DNA of 64,000 nucleotides from Pectobacterium aroidearum (lineage in GTDB: Bacteria; Pseudomonadota; Gammaproteobacteria; Enterobacterales; Enterobacteriaceae). Location: positions 1,488,001-1,552,000 of the forward strand of contig NZ_CP065044.1 in NCBI RefSeq assembly GCF_015689195.1, in the 5' to 3' direction. How positions within the stretch are numbered: the first letter of the stretch is position 1; every line of letters starts with the position of its first letter. The position numbers were made by a program, and so were the translations under genes. Shown piece after piece: positions 47,788 through 57,756 of the stretch. The notes beneath the pieces were generated by a model. That model had not been told where the DNA came from. It saw only the letters and a list, made by a program, of their open reading frames with translations, and ran no database searches.

Positions 47788-48828
47788 ATGCAGTTTGAGC
47801 CAACTGAACATCCGCATCGTCGTTTTAACCCGCTGAAGGGCGAGTGGATTCTGGTTTCTCCGCATCGCGCAAAGCGCCCCTGGCAGGGCCAGCAGGATGA
47901 ACCGGATCGTTCCACGCCGCCGTCTTACGATCCAACCTGTTACCTATGTGCGGGCAACAAACGCATTACTGGCGACATCAATCCGCACTACCAGGGCACC
48001 TTTGTTTTTACGAATGACTTTTCGGCACTGATGGAGGATACGCCGGATGCGCCGTCGGGCGACGACGAGCTTTTCCGCGTTCAGCAAGCCCGTGGCGTTA
48101 GTCGCGTCATCTGTTTTTCTCCCGATCACAGTAAAAGCCTGCCGCAGCTTTCGCTGCCAGCGTTGAAAGCGGTGATTGATACGTGGAGCGATCAGACCGA
48201 GGAACTGGGCAAGCGGTATCCGTGGGTTCAGGTTTTTGAGAATAAAGGAACGATGATGGGGTGCTCGAATCCCCATCCGCACGGACAGGTTTGGGCGAAC
48301 GATTTTCTGCCGAACGAGGTACAGCGTGAGGACGATCAGCAGCGAGCCTATTTCTCCCGTCACGGTTCGCCGTTGCTGCTGGACTACGTTCGCCGCGAAC
48401 AGGCTGACGGCTCGCGCATCGTGGTGGAAACGGATCACTGGTTAGCGGTGGTCCCTTATTGGGCGTCGTGGCCGTTTGAAACGCTGGTGTTGCCCAAGTT
48501 CGTCGTACAGCGGTTACCGCAGTTGAATGATGTTCAGCGTGACGATCTGGCTCTGCTCCTGAAAAAGCTGACCAGCCGTTATGACAACCTGTTCCAGTGT
48601 TCATTCCCCTATTCAATGGGGTGGCACGGTGCGCCATTTAAAGGTGACGACGTGGCGCACTGGCAACTGCATGCCCATTTTTATCCCCCGTTGTTACGTT
48701 CTGCCAGCGTACGCAAATTTATGGTCGGCTATGAAATGCTGGCTGAGGCACAGCGTGATCTGACGGCAGAGCAGGCCGCTGAACGTTTACGCAGCGTAAG
48801 TGATATCCATTTTCGTGAGCAAATTTGA
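47788..48828 (+). CDS. galT: Galactose-1-phosphate uridylyltransferase
   Basis: 346-residue HIT-superfamily enzyme of the Leloir pathway, swapping UMP between UDP-glucose and galactose-1-phosphate. It starts [20 protein letters not shown]; Cys51 and Cys54 (PTCYLCAGN) bind zinc; the uridylylated histidine is His165 in [21 protein letters not shown] and [11 protein letters not shown] follow. GAGGA precedes the ATG. galK follows after nine bases. galE is not upstream as in E. coli; the first gene of this gal operon is galT. Confidence 0.97.
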   Translation: MQFEPTEHPHRRFNPLKGEWILVSPHRAKRPWQGQQDEPDRSTPPSYDPTCYLCAGNKRITGDINPHYQGTFVFTNDFSALMEDTPDAPSGDDELFRVQQARGVSRVICFSPDHSKSLPQLSLPALKAVIDTWSDQTEELGKRYPWVQVFENKGTMMGCSNPHPHGQVWANDFLPNEVQREDDQQRAYFSRHGSPLLLDYVRREQADGSRIVVETDHWLAVVPYWASWPFETLVLPKFVVQRLPQLNDVQRDDLALLLKKLTSRYDNLFQCSFPYSMGWHGAPFKGDDVAHWQLHAHFYPPLLRSASVRKFMVGYEMLAEAQRDLTAEQAAERLRSVSDIHFREQI

Positions 48829-48837
48829 GGTCATTTT

Positions 48838-50001
48838 ATGAGCCGTATTGATTCTCTACGTCAGTTAACCGAGTCTGTTTTTGTCCGATTATTTGGCTAT
48901 GCGCCGCATGCCGCTATTCAGGCACCCGGTCGGGTTAACCTGATTGGCGAGCACACCGACTATAACGATGGGTTTGTCTTGCCGTGTGCTATTGATTACC
49001 AGACTGTGGTCAGTGCGGCGGTGCGTCAGGACGGCATCGTGCGGGTGGTGGCGGTGGATTTTGACAACCAGCAGGATGAGTTCGATCTTGCTAAAGCAAT
49101 CGAGCCTCACCCGGAATACACCTGGGCCAACTATATCCGTGGCACGGTGAAATTTTTGCTGGCGCGCGGCCTACCGCTCAGCGGCATGGACATGGTCGTG
49201 TCCGGCAACGTGCCTTCTGGTGCAGGGCTAAGCTCATCGGCCTCGCTGGAAGTGGCGATCGGGCAGACGTTCAAAGAGCTGAATAATCTGGACATCAGCC
49301 AGTTGGATGTGGCGCTAAACGGACAGCAGGCAGAAAACGATTTTGTCGGCTGTAGCTGCGGCATTATGGATCAGTTTATTTCCGCCCAGGGACGTGCAGG
49401 TCAGGCGATGTTGATCGACTGCCGCACTCTGGAAGGGCGTGCCGTGCGTATGCTCGACGGCATTGACGTTCTGATCGTGAATTCCAATGTGCGTCGTGGG
49501 CTGGTGGACAGCGAGTACAATACGCGCCGCCAGCAGTGTGAAGCGGCAGCGCGTCACTTTAACGTCAAGGCGCTGCGTGATGTTTCCCTGTCGCAGTTTG
49601 AAGCGGGAATCGCGGGTCTGGATCCGGTGGCGGTTCGCCGTGCGCGCCACGTGATTACCGAGAACCGCCGCACGTTGGAAGCGGCCGATGCACTGGCGCG
49701 TCAGGATGCGCATCGTTTGTTTACGCTGATGGCGGAATCGCATGTCTCTATGCGGGATGATTTTGAAATTACCGTGCCGCCGATCGATACGTTGGTCGCG
49801 TTAATTCAGGATTATGTCGGCGAGCGGGGCGGTGTCCGTATGACTGGCGGCGGTTTTGGTGGCTGTATTGTCGCCCTTATCCCTTCGGCGCTGACTGACG
49901 AGGTCAAACAGGTGATTGAACGTGAATATCCGGCGCGTACCGGGCTTCAGCCGTCCATCTATCTGTGTCAGGCATCCGGCGGTGCGGGTCGCTTGAACTA
50001 A
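48838..50001 (+). CDS. galK: Galactokinase
   Basis: 387-residue GHMP kinase that phosphorylates galactose from the gan and uptake systems. Motif 1 [20 protein letters not shown] (about 29-48) is the galactokinase signature; motif 2 [18 protein letters not shown] is the phosphate loop; motif 3 [14 protein letters not shown] is near 337-350. Catalytic Asp is in CGIMDQFIS. Follows galT closely; no galM follows, and a terminator ends the operon. Confidence 0.97.
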   Translation: MSRIDSLRQLTESVFVRLFGYAPHAAIQAPGRVNLIGEHTDYNDGFVLPCAIDYQTVVSAAVRQDGIVRVVAVDFDNQQDEFDLAKAIEPHPEYTWANYIRGTVKFLLARGLPLSGMDMVVSGNVPSGAGLSSSASLEVAIGQTFKELNNLDISQLDVALNGQQAENDFVGCSCGIMDQFISAQGRAGQAMLIDCRTLEGRAVRMLDGIDVLIVNSNVRRGLVDSEYNTRRQQCEAAARHFNVKALRDVSLSQFEAGIAGLDPVAVRRARHVITENRRTLEAADALARQDAHRLFTLMAESHVSMRDDFEITVPPIDTLVALIQDYVGERGGVRMTGGGFGGCIVALIPSALTDEVKQVIEREYPARTGLQPSIYLCQASGGAGRLN

Positions 50002-50023
50002 GTTCTGGCAGGAAATCGCGAGT

Positions 50024-50051
50024 AAAAAGGGCTTTGATGAAAGCCCTTTTT
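50024..50051. terminator. Bidirectional terminator of galTK and mgtE
   Basis: AAAAAGGGCTT / AAAGCCCTTTTT stem with a short loop between the convergent galK and mgtE genes. Confidence 0.93.
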
Positions 50052-50080
50052 ATATTGCCTGTGTTTTACATGACCTATGT

Positions 50081-51559
50081 TTAAGGCAGCAGGAACAGCG
50101 TTGCCAGCCCAAGGAAGATAAAGAAACCGCCGGTATCGGTGATGGCGGTGATCATGACGCTGGAGCCGACGGCCGGATCGCGGCCGAGTTTCATCATGAT
50201 AAGCGGGATAGCGACCCCCATTAGCGCCGCGAGCAGTAAATTCAGCAGAATCGCCAGCATCATCACGCCCCCCATAGCGGCACTACCGTAAAGCAGGAAG
50301 GTGACCACACCCATAATCGTGCCCCATATCACCCCGTTGACCAGCGCGACGCCGAGTTCTTTGAGCAGCAGGTACGATTTTTTACCGTGTTCTAACTGAT
50401 GCAGCGCCAGCGCACGAACAATCATGGTGATCGTCTGATTGCCGGTATTTCCGCCGATTCCGGCCACGATCGGCATGAGCGTCGCTAGCGCGACTAAATG
50501 AGATAAGGTGTGCTCAAACAGGCCGATGACCCGCGAGGCAATGAGCGCCGTACAGAGATTGACGGCCAGCCATGCCCAACGATTGCGGAAGGATTTATAC
50601 ACGGGAGCATAAACATCTTCGGAGGGCGTTAACCCCCCTGAGCGCCGCAGATTACTGTCGCTTTCCCGGTTCACGACGTCGAGGATATCCTCAATTGTCA
50701 GGCGCCCCATGAGTTTTCCTTTGCTATCGACCACGGCGCTGGAAATTAAATCGTAACGTTCAAAAGCCCCGGCGGCTTCTTCAACTTTATCTTCAGGCTG
50801 AAACCTCAGCGGCTGATCGTCCATGACGTCATTAACCCGTGTCTGAGGTGCGTGGAGCAGAATACTGGCCAGAGACAGCTCACCGATCAGCGTGTTCTTG
50901 CGATCGGTAACGAACAGTTTGTCGGTCGATTCGGGGATGACTTTGCGGTAGCGCAGATAGCGCTGTACGGCTGCAAGCGTGACGTCAGCGCGCACGGTGA
51001 TGAGTTTGAAATCCATCATGTGCCCGAGGCAGTCTTCATCATAATTGATGGCGGCACGGAGCTGCGCGCGCTGCTTTGGCTCAAGCGAGGTCAGTATTCT
51101 GCCCAGCAGGTGGCGAGGAACGAGACGAGAGAGCTGGGCCTGTTCATCAACATCCAAGATCCGAACGGCTCTCAGGATTTCTTTATCCTGCATATCGCCG
51201 ATCAGGTCGTCGGAAATACTGTCAGAAGCCTCAATCAACACACGGCCGCGTTTTTCTATGGGGATCAACCGCCAGAGCGCCAGACGTTCATCCTGCGGTA
51301 AAGACTCCAGTAAATCGGCAAGGTCAGCGGCATGCAGCCCAATGATAAGCTCGCTGATTTCTGCGGTTTGGTCGAGCAGGATGCTTTTTTCACGTAGCCT
51401 GATTTTGCTACTTAATACGTCGCTGTCGCTTAACGATGCGCCATCGCGTTCCGTAACGCGCGGCTGCCGGTTGATAATGTCTTCAACCAGTTCCTTGTTT
51501 TCCAACAGCAGAAGGGAGATGCGGCGCCGGAGGTCGGTAAGTTTTTTTACACTCGACAT
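50081..51559 (-). CDS. mgtE: Magnesium transporter MgtE
   Basis: 492-residue MgtE. A helical N domain (about 60-190, ADLADLLESLPQDERLALWRLI), tandem CBS domains (about 195-320, with MGRLTIEDILDVV) and five C-terminal helices are visible. The pore motif MPIVAGIGGNTGNQTITMIVRALAL and the last helix ITDTGGFFIFLGLATLFLL are typical. It admits Mg2+ and closes when cytosolic Mg2+ fills the N-CBS interface. E. coli K-12 lacks mgtE. Single gene. Confidence 0.95.
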   Translation of the reverse strand: MSSVKKLTDLRRRISLLLLENKELVEDIINRQPRVTERDGASLSDSDVLSSKIRLREKSILLDQTAEISELIIGLHAADLADLLESLPQDERLALWRLIPIEKRGRVLIEASDSISDDLIGDMQDKEILRAVRILDVDEQAQLSRLVPRHLLGRILTSLEPKQRAQLRAAINYDEDCLGHMMDFKLITVRADVTLAAVQRYLRYRKVIPESTDKLFVTDRKNTLIGELSLASILLHAPQTRVNDVMDDQPLRFQPEDKVEEAAGAFERYDLISSAVVDSKGKLMGRLTIEDILDVVNRESDSNLRRSGGLTPSEDVYAPVYKSFRNRWAWLAVNLCTALIASRVIGLFEHTLSHLVALATLMPIVAGIGGNTGNQTITMIVRALALHQLEHGKKSYLLLKELGVALVNGVIWGTIMGVVTFLLYGSAAMGGVMMLAILLNLLLAALMGVAIPLIMMKLGRDPAVGSSVMITAITDTGGFFIFLGLATLFLLP

Positions 51560-51780
51560 AATGTTTTATGCTCGATCTGTTTTTTATCCGTGTTTTATTA
51601 AACGTAGCGCAAAATCAGTAGATTAAGAATAGGATTACTGACGAATCGCAGTCTGAAAAGCAGGGCGGATGAGGCGCTGGCATATTTTTTTATAGTGATT
51701 TTTATCTAACGAATTATTAAATCGTTTGCTATTTAGTTTTTGGCGGCATATAGTCAGTTCCAGAAACGTAACAAACACCG

Positions 51781-52230
51781 ATGGCAGAGACGATGAACGA
51801 CAACGCTTACAAACTGGATGGACAGCTGTGCTTCGCACTGTATTCCGCCAATCTGGCGATGAATAAACTGTATCGCCGTTTGCTGTCTGACTTGAACCTG
51901 ACCTATCCCCAATATCTGGTCATGCTGGTGCTGTGGGAGCGTGATGGCTTGACGGTGTCTGAGCTGGGTGAGCGGCTATATTTGGATTCCGCCACGCTGA
52001 CGCCACTGCTCAAGCGGTTACAAAGCGCTGGCTTAGTGGTGCGTAACCGTGGAACAGAAGATGAGCGTCAGGTGTTGATCGGGTTGACCGAGGCTGGCCG
52101 GGCGCTTCAGCAACAGGCGCGAGCGATTCCTGAAAGCGTATTTTGCGCGACCGAATGCCAGCTCGAACAGTTGCAGACGATCAAAAAAGATTTGGAAACG
52201 CTGCGTAAAAGCTTGATCGGGAATCTATAA
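51781..52230 (+). CDS. ohrR: MarR-family organic peroxide regulator OhrR
   Basis: 149-residue MarR protein. The redox-sensing Cys is in [12 protein letters not shown] (Cys17 from this ATG), with the two partner tyrosines of OhrR in [22 protein letters not shown]. The winged helix has [21 protein letters not shown] and [11 protein letters not shown]. It should repress ohr until its Cys is oxidised by an organic hydroperoxide. A second ATG at 51793 (MNDNAYKL) is equally possible; neither has a strong ribosome site. ohr follows on the same strand after 198 bp. Confidence 0.93.
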   Translation: MAETMNDNAYKLDGQLCFALYSANLAMNKLYRRLLSDLNLTYPQYLVMLVLWERDGLTVSELGERLYLDSATLTPLLKRLQSAGLVVRNRGTEDERQVLIGLTEAGRALQQQARAIPESVFCATECQLEQLQTIKKDLETLRKSLIGNL

Positions 52231-52343
52231 CAGGTGAGCGTTTGCCTGATGTATCGCAATACCGGTTAGACAGCATCGTGTCTTTAACCCTTTATTATTA
52301 AGTGATTTATTTTAAGTAACTTATTTTAAGTGTTTATATAGTG

Positions 52344-52369
52344 AGCGATTTAATTTTTCGCTATTAAAT
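52344..52369. promoter_or_regulatory. Candidate OhrR operator upstream of ohr
   Basis: AGCGATTTAATTTTTCGCT overlaps GATTTAAT-N8-ATTAAATT, an AT-rich inverted repeat of the kind OhrR binds. It lies about 60-85 bp before the ohr start. Three TTTAAGT direct repeats lie just upstream (about 52300-52332). Confidence 0.5.
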
Positions 52370-52428
52370 TAAGATATCAGCAGTATCTCACTGCTTTAGG
52401 TCATTCCTTAACGATCTGGAGTCACATT

Positions 52429-52854
52429 ATGTCTATTGAAAAAGTATTATACGTTGCTCATGCTCAAGCCACTGGCGGTCGTGATGGTCGCGCGGTGTCT
52501 TCCGATAACGCGGTTGATATTAAATTGACGACCCCACGTGAGCTGGGTGGTGCCGGCGGTGAAGGGACGAACCCAGAGCAGCTGTTCGCCGCTGGCTATT
52601 CTGCCTGTTTCCTGGGTGCGATGAAGTTTGTCGGTGCGCGTGAGAAAATCGCTGTACCTGCTAATACCACGGTAAACGGCAGCGTGGGTATCGGTGCCAT
52701 CCCTACCGGGTTTGGTATTGAAGTCGAGCTGAAAATTTCTCTGCCGGGTCTGGATCGTGCTGTGGCTGAAGATCTGGTGCAGAAAGCCCATATCGTTTGC
52801 CCATACTCCAATGCAACGCGCGGCAACATCGATGTGACTCTGACGATTGTCTAA
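52429..52854 (+). CDS. ohr: Organic hydroperoxide reductase Ohr
   Basis: 141-residue OsmC/Ohr-family thiol peroxidase. Both catalytic cysteines are present: Cys60 in [12 protein letters not shown] and Cys124 in [14 protein letters not shown], with the catalytic Arg at about 19 in [10 protein letters not shown]. It reduces fatty-acid and other organic hydroperoxides using lipoylated proteins. GGAG precedes the ATG. Partner of ohrR upstream. Confidence 0.96.
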   Translation: MSIEKVLYVAHAQATGGRDGRAVSSDNAVDIKLTTPRELGGAGGEGTNPEQLFAAGYSACFLGAMKFVGAREKIAVPANTTVNGSVGIGAIPTGFGIEVELKISLPGLDRAVAEDLVQKAHIVCPYSNATRGNIDVTLTIV

Positions 52855-52900
52855 GTCCTGCTAGCAAGTACAGTGTCGATCAATGAAAAATTGACTAATG

Positions 52901-52938
52901 AAAACGGTGGCTGCGAAGATTCGCACTGCCGTTTTTTT
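52901..52938 (+). terminator. Terminator of ohr
   Basis: AAAACGGTGGCTGCGAA / TTCGCACTGCCGTTTT imperfect stem followed by a T run, about 45 bp past the ohr stop. Confidence 0.88.
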
Positions 52939-53062
52939 ATTTGTACGGCCTAGTCAGAATGGACAGTGAGGCAGGCGTGAATAACAGGCACAAGAAAACG
53001 AAGCTAATAAGCCTGATGCAGAAAAAACAGAATATAAGGAAAAGTAACCGGTTGGTTAGGCG

Positions 53063-53278
53063 CTACTCTTTCTGATTGACGAGTACGTTGGCAGGAAGCA
53101 GTAATTGTTCAGCACGCTGTTGCTGTTTGTCTTGATGGTGACCAAACGCGGTGATGGTGGAGTAGGCAAAGCGGCCTAAAAGAATAATGAAGCTGATGAG
53201 TAAAACGGCACGAGCAATCCGAGAGCCACTTCGTCGTGGACGTATCGATAATCGTCGTTTGTGGGTAAGCGTGGACAT
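53063..53278 (-). CDS. yfgG: Small inner-membrane protein YfgG (DUF2633)
   Basis: 71 residues: a very basic N-terminus (HKRRLSIRPRRSGSRIAR), one helix (AVLLISFIILLGRFAYSTI, about 24-42) and a polar C-terminus (HHQDKQQQRAEQ). The helix and the FGRF/LGRF-Y-S pattern match E. coli YfgG. In E. coli yfgG also lies near ppk-ppx and has been linked to nickel/cobalt stress tolerance. Here ppx is about 650 bp away, with the YjfB gene between. Confidence 0.85.
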   Translation of the reverse strand: MSTLTHKRRLSIRPRRSGSRIARAVLLISFIILLGRFAYSTITAFGHHQDKQQQRAEQLLLPANVLVNQKE

Positions 53279-53465
53279 TACCAGTTAATCCTCTGTGAAA
53301 GCGAACATTCGCTGTTGTTTATTTAGGCACAAGCAGTAGGAGAGGTCAATCTGCCGACGTGAAAAAGATGATGGCTAATGCGGTTTCCGCACGTTCGGTG
53401 CAAAGAAAGCGGGGCGAAGGAATAAACGCGAAAAAAGGGAATATAAACGGGCTGAGAACGTGGCC

Positions 53466-53496
53466 AAAAACCCGCTCAAAAACGGATAAGCGGGTT
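53466..53496 (-). terminator. Terminator of the YjfB-type gene
   Basis: AACCCGCT / AGCGGGTT stem (loop of 12), followed on the minus strand by TTTTTGG, 17 bp past the stop at 53513. Confidence 0.82.
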
Positions 53497-53512
53497 GTGT
53501 GGTACCAGGGAG

Positions 53513-53701
53513 TTACGCCGTGGTATTGACGTTACGCCCAATCGCCGGGTTTGCTGGCAGAGGTGGTAATGCCTTCAAAATGCCGGAAACGACAGCTTCT
53601 TGATTATCGATCGCTTTTTTCACCATAAGTGCGCTGGCCTCACTGCTGGTACGCATAGTACTGAGGTCGCTCGCGAATGATGAAATTTGTGATACATCCA
53701 T
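53513..53701 (-). CDS. YjfB-family putative motility protein
   Basis: 62-residue protein with the YjfB (PF14070) layout: MDVSQISSFASDLSTMRTSS, then ALMVKKAIDNQEAVVSGILKAL and a short P/A/N tail. Family members are small, mostly helical proteins found with flagellar genes; their action is unknown. GGAGAG precedes the ATG. A near-perfect sigma-28 promoter lies about 100 bp upstream, which supports a flagellar role. It is an isolated gene between yfgG and ppx. Confidence 0.85.
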   Translation of the reverse strand: MDVSQISSFASDLSTMRTSSEASALMVKKAIDNQEAVVSGILKALPPLPANPAIGRNVNTTA

Positions 53702-53809
53702 TTTACTCTCCTTAACACTGAGTTGGATCCATATCCGGCATGAAAAGGAAGCGCACCTTTTCGCCGAGACTGCATGATGTTGGCAAAATTCTCGCCAGCC
53801 ATCATTTTG

Positions 53810-53836
53810 GTATCGGCCCCATCCCTGTAAACTTTA
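53810..53836 (-). promoter_or_regulatory. Sigma-28 (FliA) promoter of the YjfB-type gene
   Basis: On the minus strand TAAAGTTT (53836-53829), 11 bases, then GCCGATAC (53817-53810). The enterobacterial FliA consensus is TAAAGTTT-N11-GCCGATAA, so only the last base differs. Expected start is near 53803, giving a leader of about 100 nt. Confidence 0.9.
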
Positions 53837-53840
53837 CGTC

Positions 53841-53868
53841 AACCGGGCCTCATCAGCCAGCCCGGTTG
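53841..53868. terminator. Hairpin between ppx and the sigma-28 promoter
   Basis: AACCGGGC / GCCCGGTT stem. On the plus strand it is followed by GAGCAGTTTTT; on the minus strand, the direction of ppx, there is no T run, so ppx termination here is only probable. Confidence 0.55.
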
Positions 53869-53931
53869 AGCAGTTTTTCGTCACTTTATTGTTCGGGAAA
53901 CGCTCGAATTACCTGACAACATTTCCATCAA

Positions 53932-55467
53932 TCAGGCTTTTTCTTCCTCAACCATCAGCTTCCAACCGGTGACGTCCTGCCAATATTCCTGTTCTCGTTC
54001 CAAATCGAGCTGTACCAGCGTGTTATTGGTAAAGAAGTCGTGCGGGAACGTCAGCGTCCAGTAATTATCATCGGTATGCAGCCGTAAGGATTCCGGCGTT
54101 GTCGTCGCCTGACGCTGGTTGTTCAACAGCGTGGCAAGGCGTAAAAGTTGCACCAGTGGCAAATACTGTTTCTTTTTGAACAGGTTCAACCGCGGCAACT
54201 CTTCCAACTTGATCGCTTTACGGTGCAGCCGCACGATCATCGACAGCACGAGCTGCTGTTCCTGATTGAAGCCGGGCAGGTTGGTATTTTGCAGAATGTA
54301 GGCGGAATGGCGGTGCATGCCGCTGTGGTTAATGCCCAATCCGACCTCATGTAACATGGAAGCCCAGTTTAAGATGGCCTCAAGCTGTGGATGCACCAGA
54401 TTAGGGTTTTGCTCAGCCCATTGTGCATAAAGCTGCTGCGTGGTTTCCCGCACGCGTCGCGCCTGTTCGCGGTCGATATTGTAATGGGTTGCCAGACTCT
54501 GTGCGGTACGGATGCGAATATCCTGATGACGGAAACGGCCTTCCATTTCGTACAGCACGCCTTCGCGCAGTGCACCATCGGACAGGCGTAACTCTTTGAT
54601 CGCCAGCGCATCGAAAATCCCACAGAGAATAGCCAGGCCGGGCACCAGCACCGACTGGCGATCTTCGGACAGACCCGGCAGGCTCAGCGACTTGAAGTGC
54701 TTAAACTGCAAGATCTGTGTGCGTAGCATTTCCAGCCGTTCGGGGGTAATAAGGCCGTCTTTCTCTCCCATCTCCACGAGAATTTCGTGCGTGGCTTTGA
54801 TCGTTCCAGACGCGCCGAGGGCGAATTTCCACCCGTATATACGGTATTCCCAGGACAGCGTCTCCAGCTTTTGCGCCGCGGCCAGCCGTGCGCGTTTGAA
54901 GTTGACTTCGCTAATCTCACCGTTCGGGAAAAATTGCTGTGCAAAGCTGACGCAACCCATACGACGGCTTTCCACCAGCATCGGCTCGAAATCCTCACCG
55001 ATAACCAGCTCTGTAGAACCGCCGCCGATATCGATGACCAACTTACGGCCTTTTTCCGGCTGCGTGTGCTCCACGCCCATAAAGATCAGACGGGCTTCTT
55101 CGTGGCCGGAAATGATTTCTATCGGATAGGGGATGATATCCGCCGCGCGGCGCAAAAAGTCCTGCGCGTTGACCGCCTGACGCAGTGCGTGCGTTCCGAC
55201 GATGGACACATTCACGGCGGGGAAGCCTTGCAGACGTTCAGCAAACAGTGCCAGACAGCTCAGGCCGCGTTGAATGGCCTCTTCGCTGAGCACATTCTTG
55301 TTGTCCAGGCCGTCGGCCAGATGGACACGCTGCTTTAAACGCCCCAATACCTGAAGCGCACCGTTTACCACGCGTGCGATCACCATGTGAAAACTATTGG
55401 AACCCAGGTCGATGGCGGCGAATTCTTGCGGCTTCATCTCGGTTTTTTCATTGTTCGTTAACGGCAT
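53932..55467 (-). CDS. ppx: Exopolyphosphatase
   Basis: 511-residue Ppx/GppA-family hydrolase, colinear with E. coli Ppx. The ASKHA phosphate loops are [17 protein letters not shown] (about 16-32) and [14 protein letters not shown] (about 144-157); the C-terminal HD-like domain has [20 protein letters not shown] and LVRLH-type motifs. It removes terminal phosphate from polyphosphate. Its ATG overlaps the ppk stop (TAATG), so ppk and ppx are coupled. Confidence 0.97.
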   Translation of the reverse strand: MPLTNNEKTEMKPQEFAAIDLGSNSFHMVIARVVNGALQVLGRLKQRVHLADGLDNKNVLSEEAIQRGLSCLALFAERLQGFPAVNVSIVGTHALRQAVNAQDFLRRAADIIPYPIEIISGHEEARLIFMGVEHTQPEKGRKLVIDIGGGSTELVIGEDFEPMLVESRRMGCVSFAQQFFPNGEISEVNFKRARLAAAQKLETLSWEYRIYGWKFALGASGTIKATHEILVEMGEKDGLITPERLEMLRTQILQFKHFKSLSLPGLSEDRQSVLVPGLAILCGIFDALAIKELRLSDGALREGVLYEMEGRFRHQDIRIRTAQSLATHYNIDREQARRVRETTQQLYAQWAEQNPNLVHPQLEAILNWASMLHEVGLGINHSGMHRHSAYILQNTNLPGFNQEQQLVLSMIVRLHRKAIKLEELPRLNLFKKKQYLPLVQLLRLATLLNNQRQATTTPESLRLHTDDNYWTLTFPHDFFTNNTLVQLDLEREQEYWQDVTGWKLMVEEEKA

Positions 55468-57539
55468 TATTCAGGCTTATCTCCAGGTTGCTCCAACGCC
55501 TTGATGTAGTCGTAAATGGCATTTTGCGCGCGTACTTTACGCTTGTTGCCGCGTGATACATAGCGGTTGCTCGATTCTTTATCAACGATACGGGCTTTCA
55601 CCGTATCGCTGAACAGGATATCCAGCGTTTCCAGCACGCGGTTCTTCAACGTGGGGTCGAGAATTTCCACTGCGACTTCAATACGATAATCAATGTTGCG
55701 TGTCATCCAGTCTGCGGAAGAAAGGTAGACTTTCTTGTCCCCGCCGTTGTTGAAGACATACACCCGATCGTGTTCCAGATAGCGGTCAAGAATACTGATA
55801 ACCTGAATATTTTCACTGATCCCCGGCAAATTAGGGATCAGTGAGCACATACCGCGCACCAGCAGATTAATTTTCACGCCCGCAGAGGAAGCCTGATACA
55901 GCTTTTCTGCCAGCCCTTTATCCACCAGATTATTTACCTTAAGCGTAATGCCTGCATCACGATTCGTCAGCGCGTTCTCGATCTCGGTATCGATCAGTTG
56001 GTAGAGCTTGTCGCGGGAGTTTTGCGGCGACACCAGCAAGTGCTCGAAGCTGACCGGACGGTAAGGGTTTTCAATGAAGTTGAAGACGCGACGCACTTCG
56101 TTGGTAATACGTTCATCGGCGGTCAGCAGCGAGTAGTCCGTATACAGGCGAGCGGTTTTCTCGTTGAAGTTACCAGTACCGATGTGTGCGTAACGCACGA
56201 TGTTTTCCCCTTCGCGGCGGGAAATCAGGAACAGTTTGGCGTGAATTTTCAACCCAGGTACCGAGAAAATTACGTGCACGCCGGCTTCTGTCAGGCGCTT
56301 GGCCCAATGGATGTTTGCTTCTTCGTCGAAGCGCGCCTGTAGTTCGACCACAACCGTCACTTTCTTACCGTTGTGCGCCGCATGAATCATCGAATTAATA
56401 ATGCGCGAGTCTTTGGCGACGCGGTAAATATTAATTTTGATGGATAGCACACTGGGGTCGAAAGAGGCTTGCCTCAACAATTCCAGCACATGTTCAAAGG
56501 TGTGGTACGGATAATAGAGCAGGATGTCACGTTCGCGGATGGCATCAAACCCGTTGCGGAAATGATTAAATCCGGTATGTCTCAAGCGCGGCAACGGTTT
56601 ATTGACCAGATTGGCGCGTCCGACGTTCGGGAAAGAGATAAAGTCTTTGAAATTATGGTAACGCCCGCCAGGGATGACGGAATCGTAGGAAGAGATACCC
56701 AGTTTATCAAGTAGCATGGCGACCATCGCGTCCGGCATGTCGCGCTGATAAACGAATCTCACCGGCTCGGCGGTTAAGCGCTGCTTCAGGCTGGAAGACA
56801 TCAGCTCCAGCAGGCTGGATTCCATTTCCGTAACCAGATCGTATTCTGCATCGCGCGTCATCTTCATGGAATACGCGTTCAGTGCATCATAATCAAAGAA
56901 GCCCTTGAAGATATCATCCAGACAGTAACGCAGAATGTTATCGATGAGGATCATGGTCTTACGACGGCGTGGTGCTTCCGCTGGCAGATTGACGAAGCGT
57001 GGTATTTTATCCGAAGGAATTTCCAGCAGCGCGTAGCTGATCTCATCGCCACGAATAATCTCGACGGCAAGGTAGGTATAGTTATCCTTCAAGAACTCCA
57101 CCAGATCGGTTTCGTCAAAGATCAGTATTGGCGTGATGTGCGGGCGCAGATATTGCCGGAAGTAATCTCTCAGCCACTCTTGCTGATTAGGGGAAACCTG
57201 ACGTTCATTGACCAGAAAAATCTGGTTACGCGCCATCTCCAGCAGCAGTTCGTTGTACAGGCTGTCAAAGATTTGATCGGTTTTGAGAACACGAGCCTGA
57301 ATTTTGCCTAAAAGATGTCGTAAATTGCCGTCCAGACCTTGTTCTTCATTAATCAGAATGCGTCTTTTCAAATCGGCAAAACGGACTTTATAAAATTCAT
57401 CAAGGTTGCTGGAGTAGATGCCCAGAAAGCGCATGCGTTCGATTAACGGATTACTTTTATCTGCTGCTTCCTGAAGTACTCGTTCATTAAAGGATAACCA
57501 ACTTAATTCTTTCTCTATGTAGAGTTTGTCCTGACCCAT
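55467..57539 (-). CDS. ppk1: Polyphosphate kinase 1
   Basis: 690-residue PPK1, same start as E. coli ([20 protein letters not shown]). N, head and two C-terminal phospholipase-D-like domains are present; the autophosphorylated His lies in [14 protein letters not shown] (about 430-443) and a second conserved region is [15 protein letters not shown]. It makes polyphosphate from ATP at the inner membrane. ATG 57539 follows GGAG; the ORF extends upstream to 57578 without support. Divergent from the pst operon. Confidence 0.97.
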   Translation of the reverse strand: MGQDKLYIEKELSWLSFNERVLQEAADKSNPLIERMRFLGIYSSNLDEFYKVRFADLKRRILINEEQGLDGNLRHLLGKIQARVLKTDQIFDSLYNELLLEMARNQIFLVNERQVSPNQQEWLRDYFRQYLRPHITPILIFDETDLVEFLKDNYTYLAVEIIRGDEISYALLEIPSDKIPRFVNLPAEAPRRRKTMILIDNILRYCLDDIFKGFFDYDALNAYSMKMTRDAEYDLVTEMESSLLELMSSSLKQRLTAEPVRFVYQRDMPDAMVAMLLDKLGISSYDSVIPGGRYHNFKDFISFPNVGRANLVNKPLPRLRHTGFNHFRNGFDAIRERDILLYYPYHTFEHVLELLRQASFDPSVLSIKINIYRVAKDSRIINSMIHAAHNGKKVTVVVELQARFDEEANIHWAKRLTEAGVHVIFSVPGLKIHAKLFLISRREGENIVRYAHIGTGNFNEKTARLYTDYSLLTADERITNEVRRVFNFIENPYRPVSFEHLLVSPQNSRDKLYQLIDTEIENALTNRDAGITLKVNNLVDKGLAEKLYQASSAGVKINLLVRGMCSLIPNLPGISENIQVISILDRYLEHDRVYVFNNGGDKKVYLSSADWMTRNIDYRIEVAVEILDPTLKNRVLETLDILFSDTVKARIVDKESSNRYVSRGNKRKVRAQNAIYDYIKALEQPGDKPE

Positions 57540-57656
57540 TGTCACTCCGCTCAACTCATGTACTGAAGGTTCATCCAATATTCATACCCTTCCTCTGTGG
57601 AGATAGGGTACAACAACATTATGGCGTGTTGATGACGATAAAATCTAATTCATAGA

Positions 57657-57678
57657 CAGACTTACCATTGTCATATTA
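57657..57678 (+). promoter_or_regulatory. Candidate Pho box upstream of pstC
   Basis: CAGACTT followed 11 bases later by TTGTCAT resembles the two CTGTCAT repeats of a PhoB site at the right spacing; the second repeat is strong, the first weak. It is about 80-100 bp before the pstC start, between the divergent ppk and pst operons. Confidence 0.4.
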
Positions 57679-57756
57679 TGGGCGTAAAGGCAACATATGC
57701 TACCCGCAATACGTTAGCAACACGACTCTGGCGGCTTCACTCTAACGGCGAGAATA

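Noticed and set aside
53620-53805. 61-residue minus-strand frame overlapping the YjfB leader
   Set aside because: It lies in the sigma-28 transcript leader and overlaps the YjfB gene in another frame; no ribosome site and no family resemblance.
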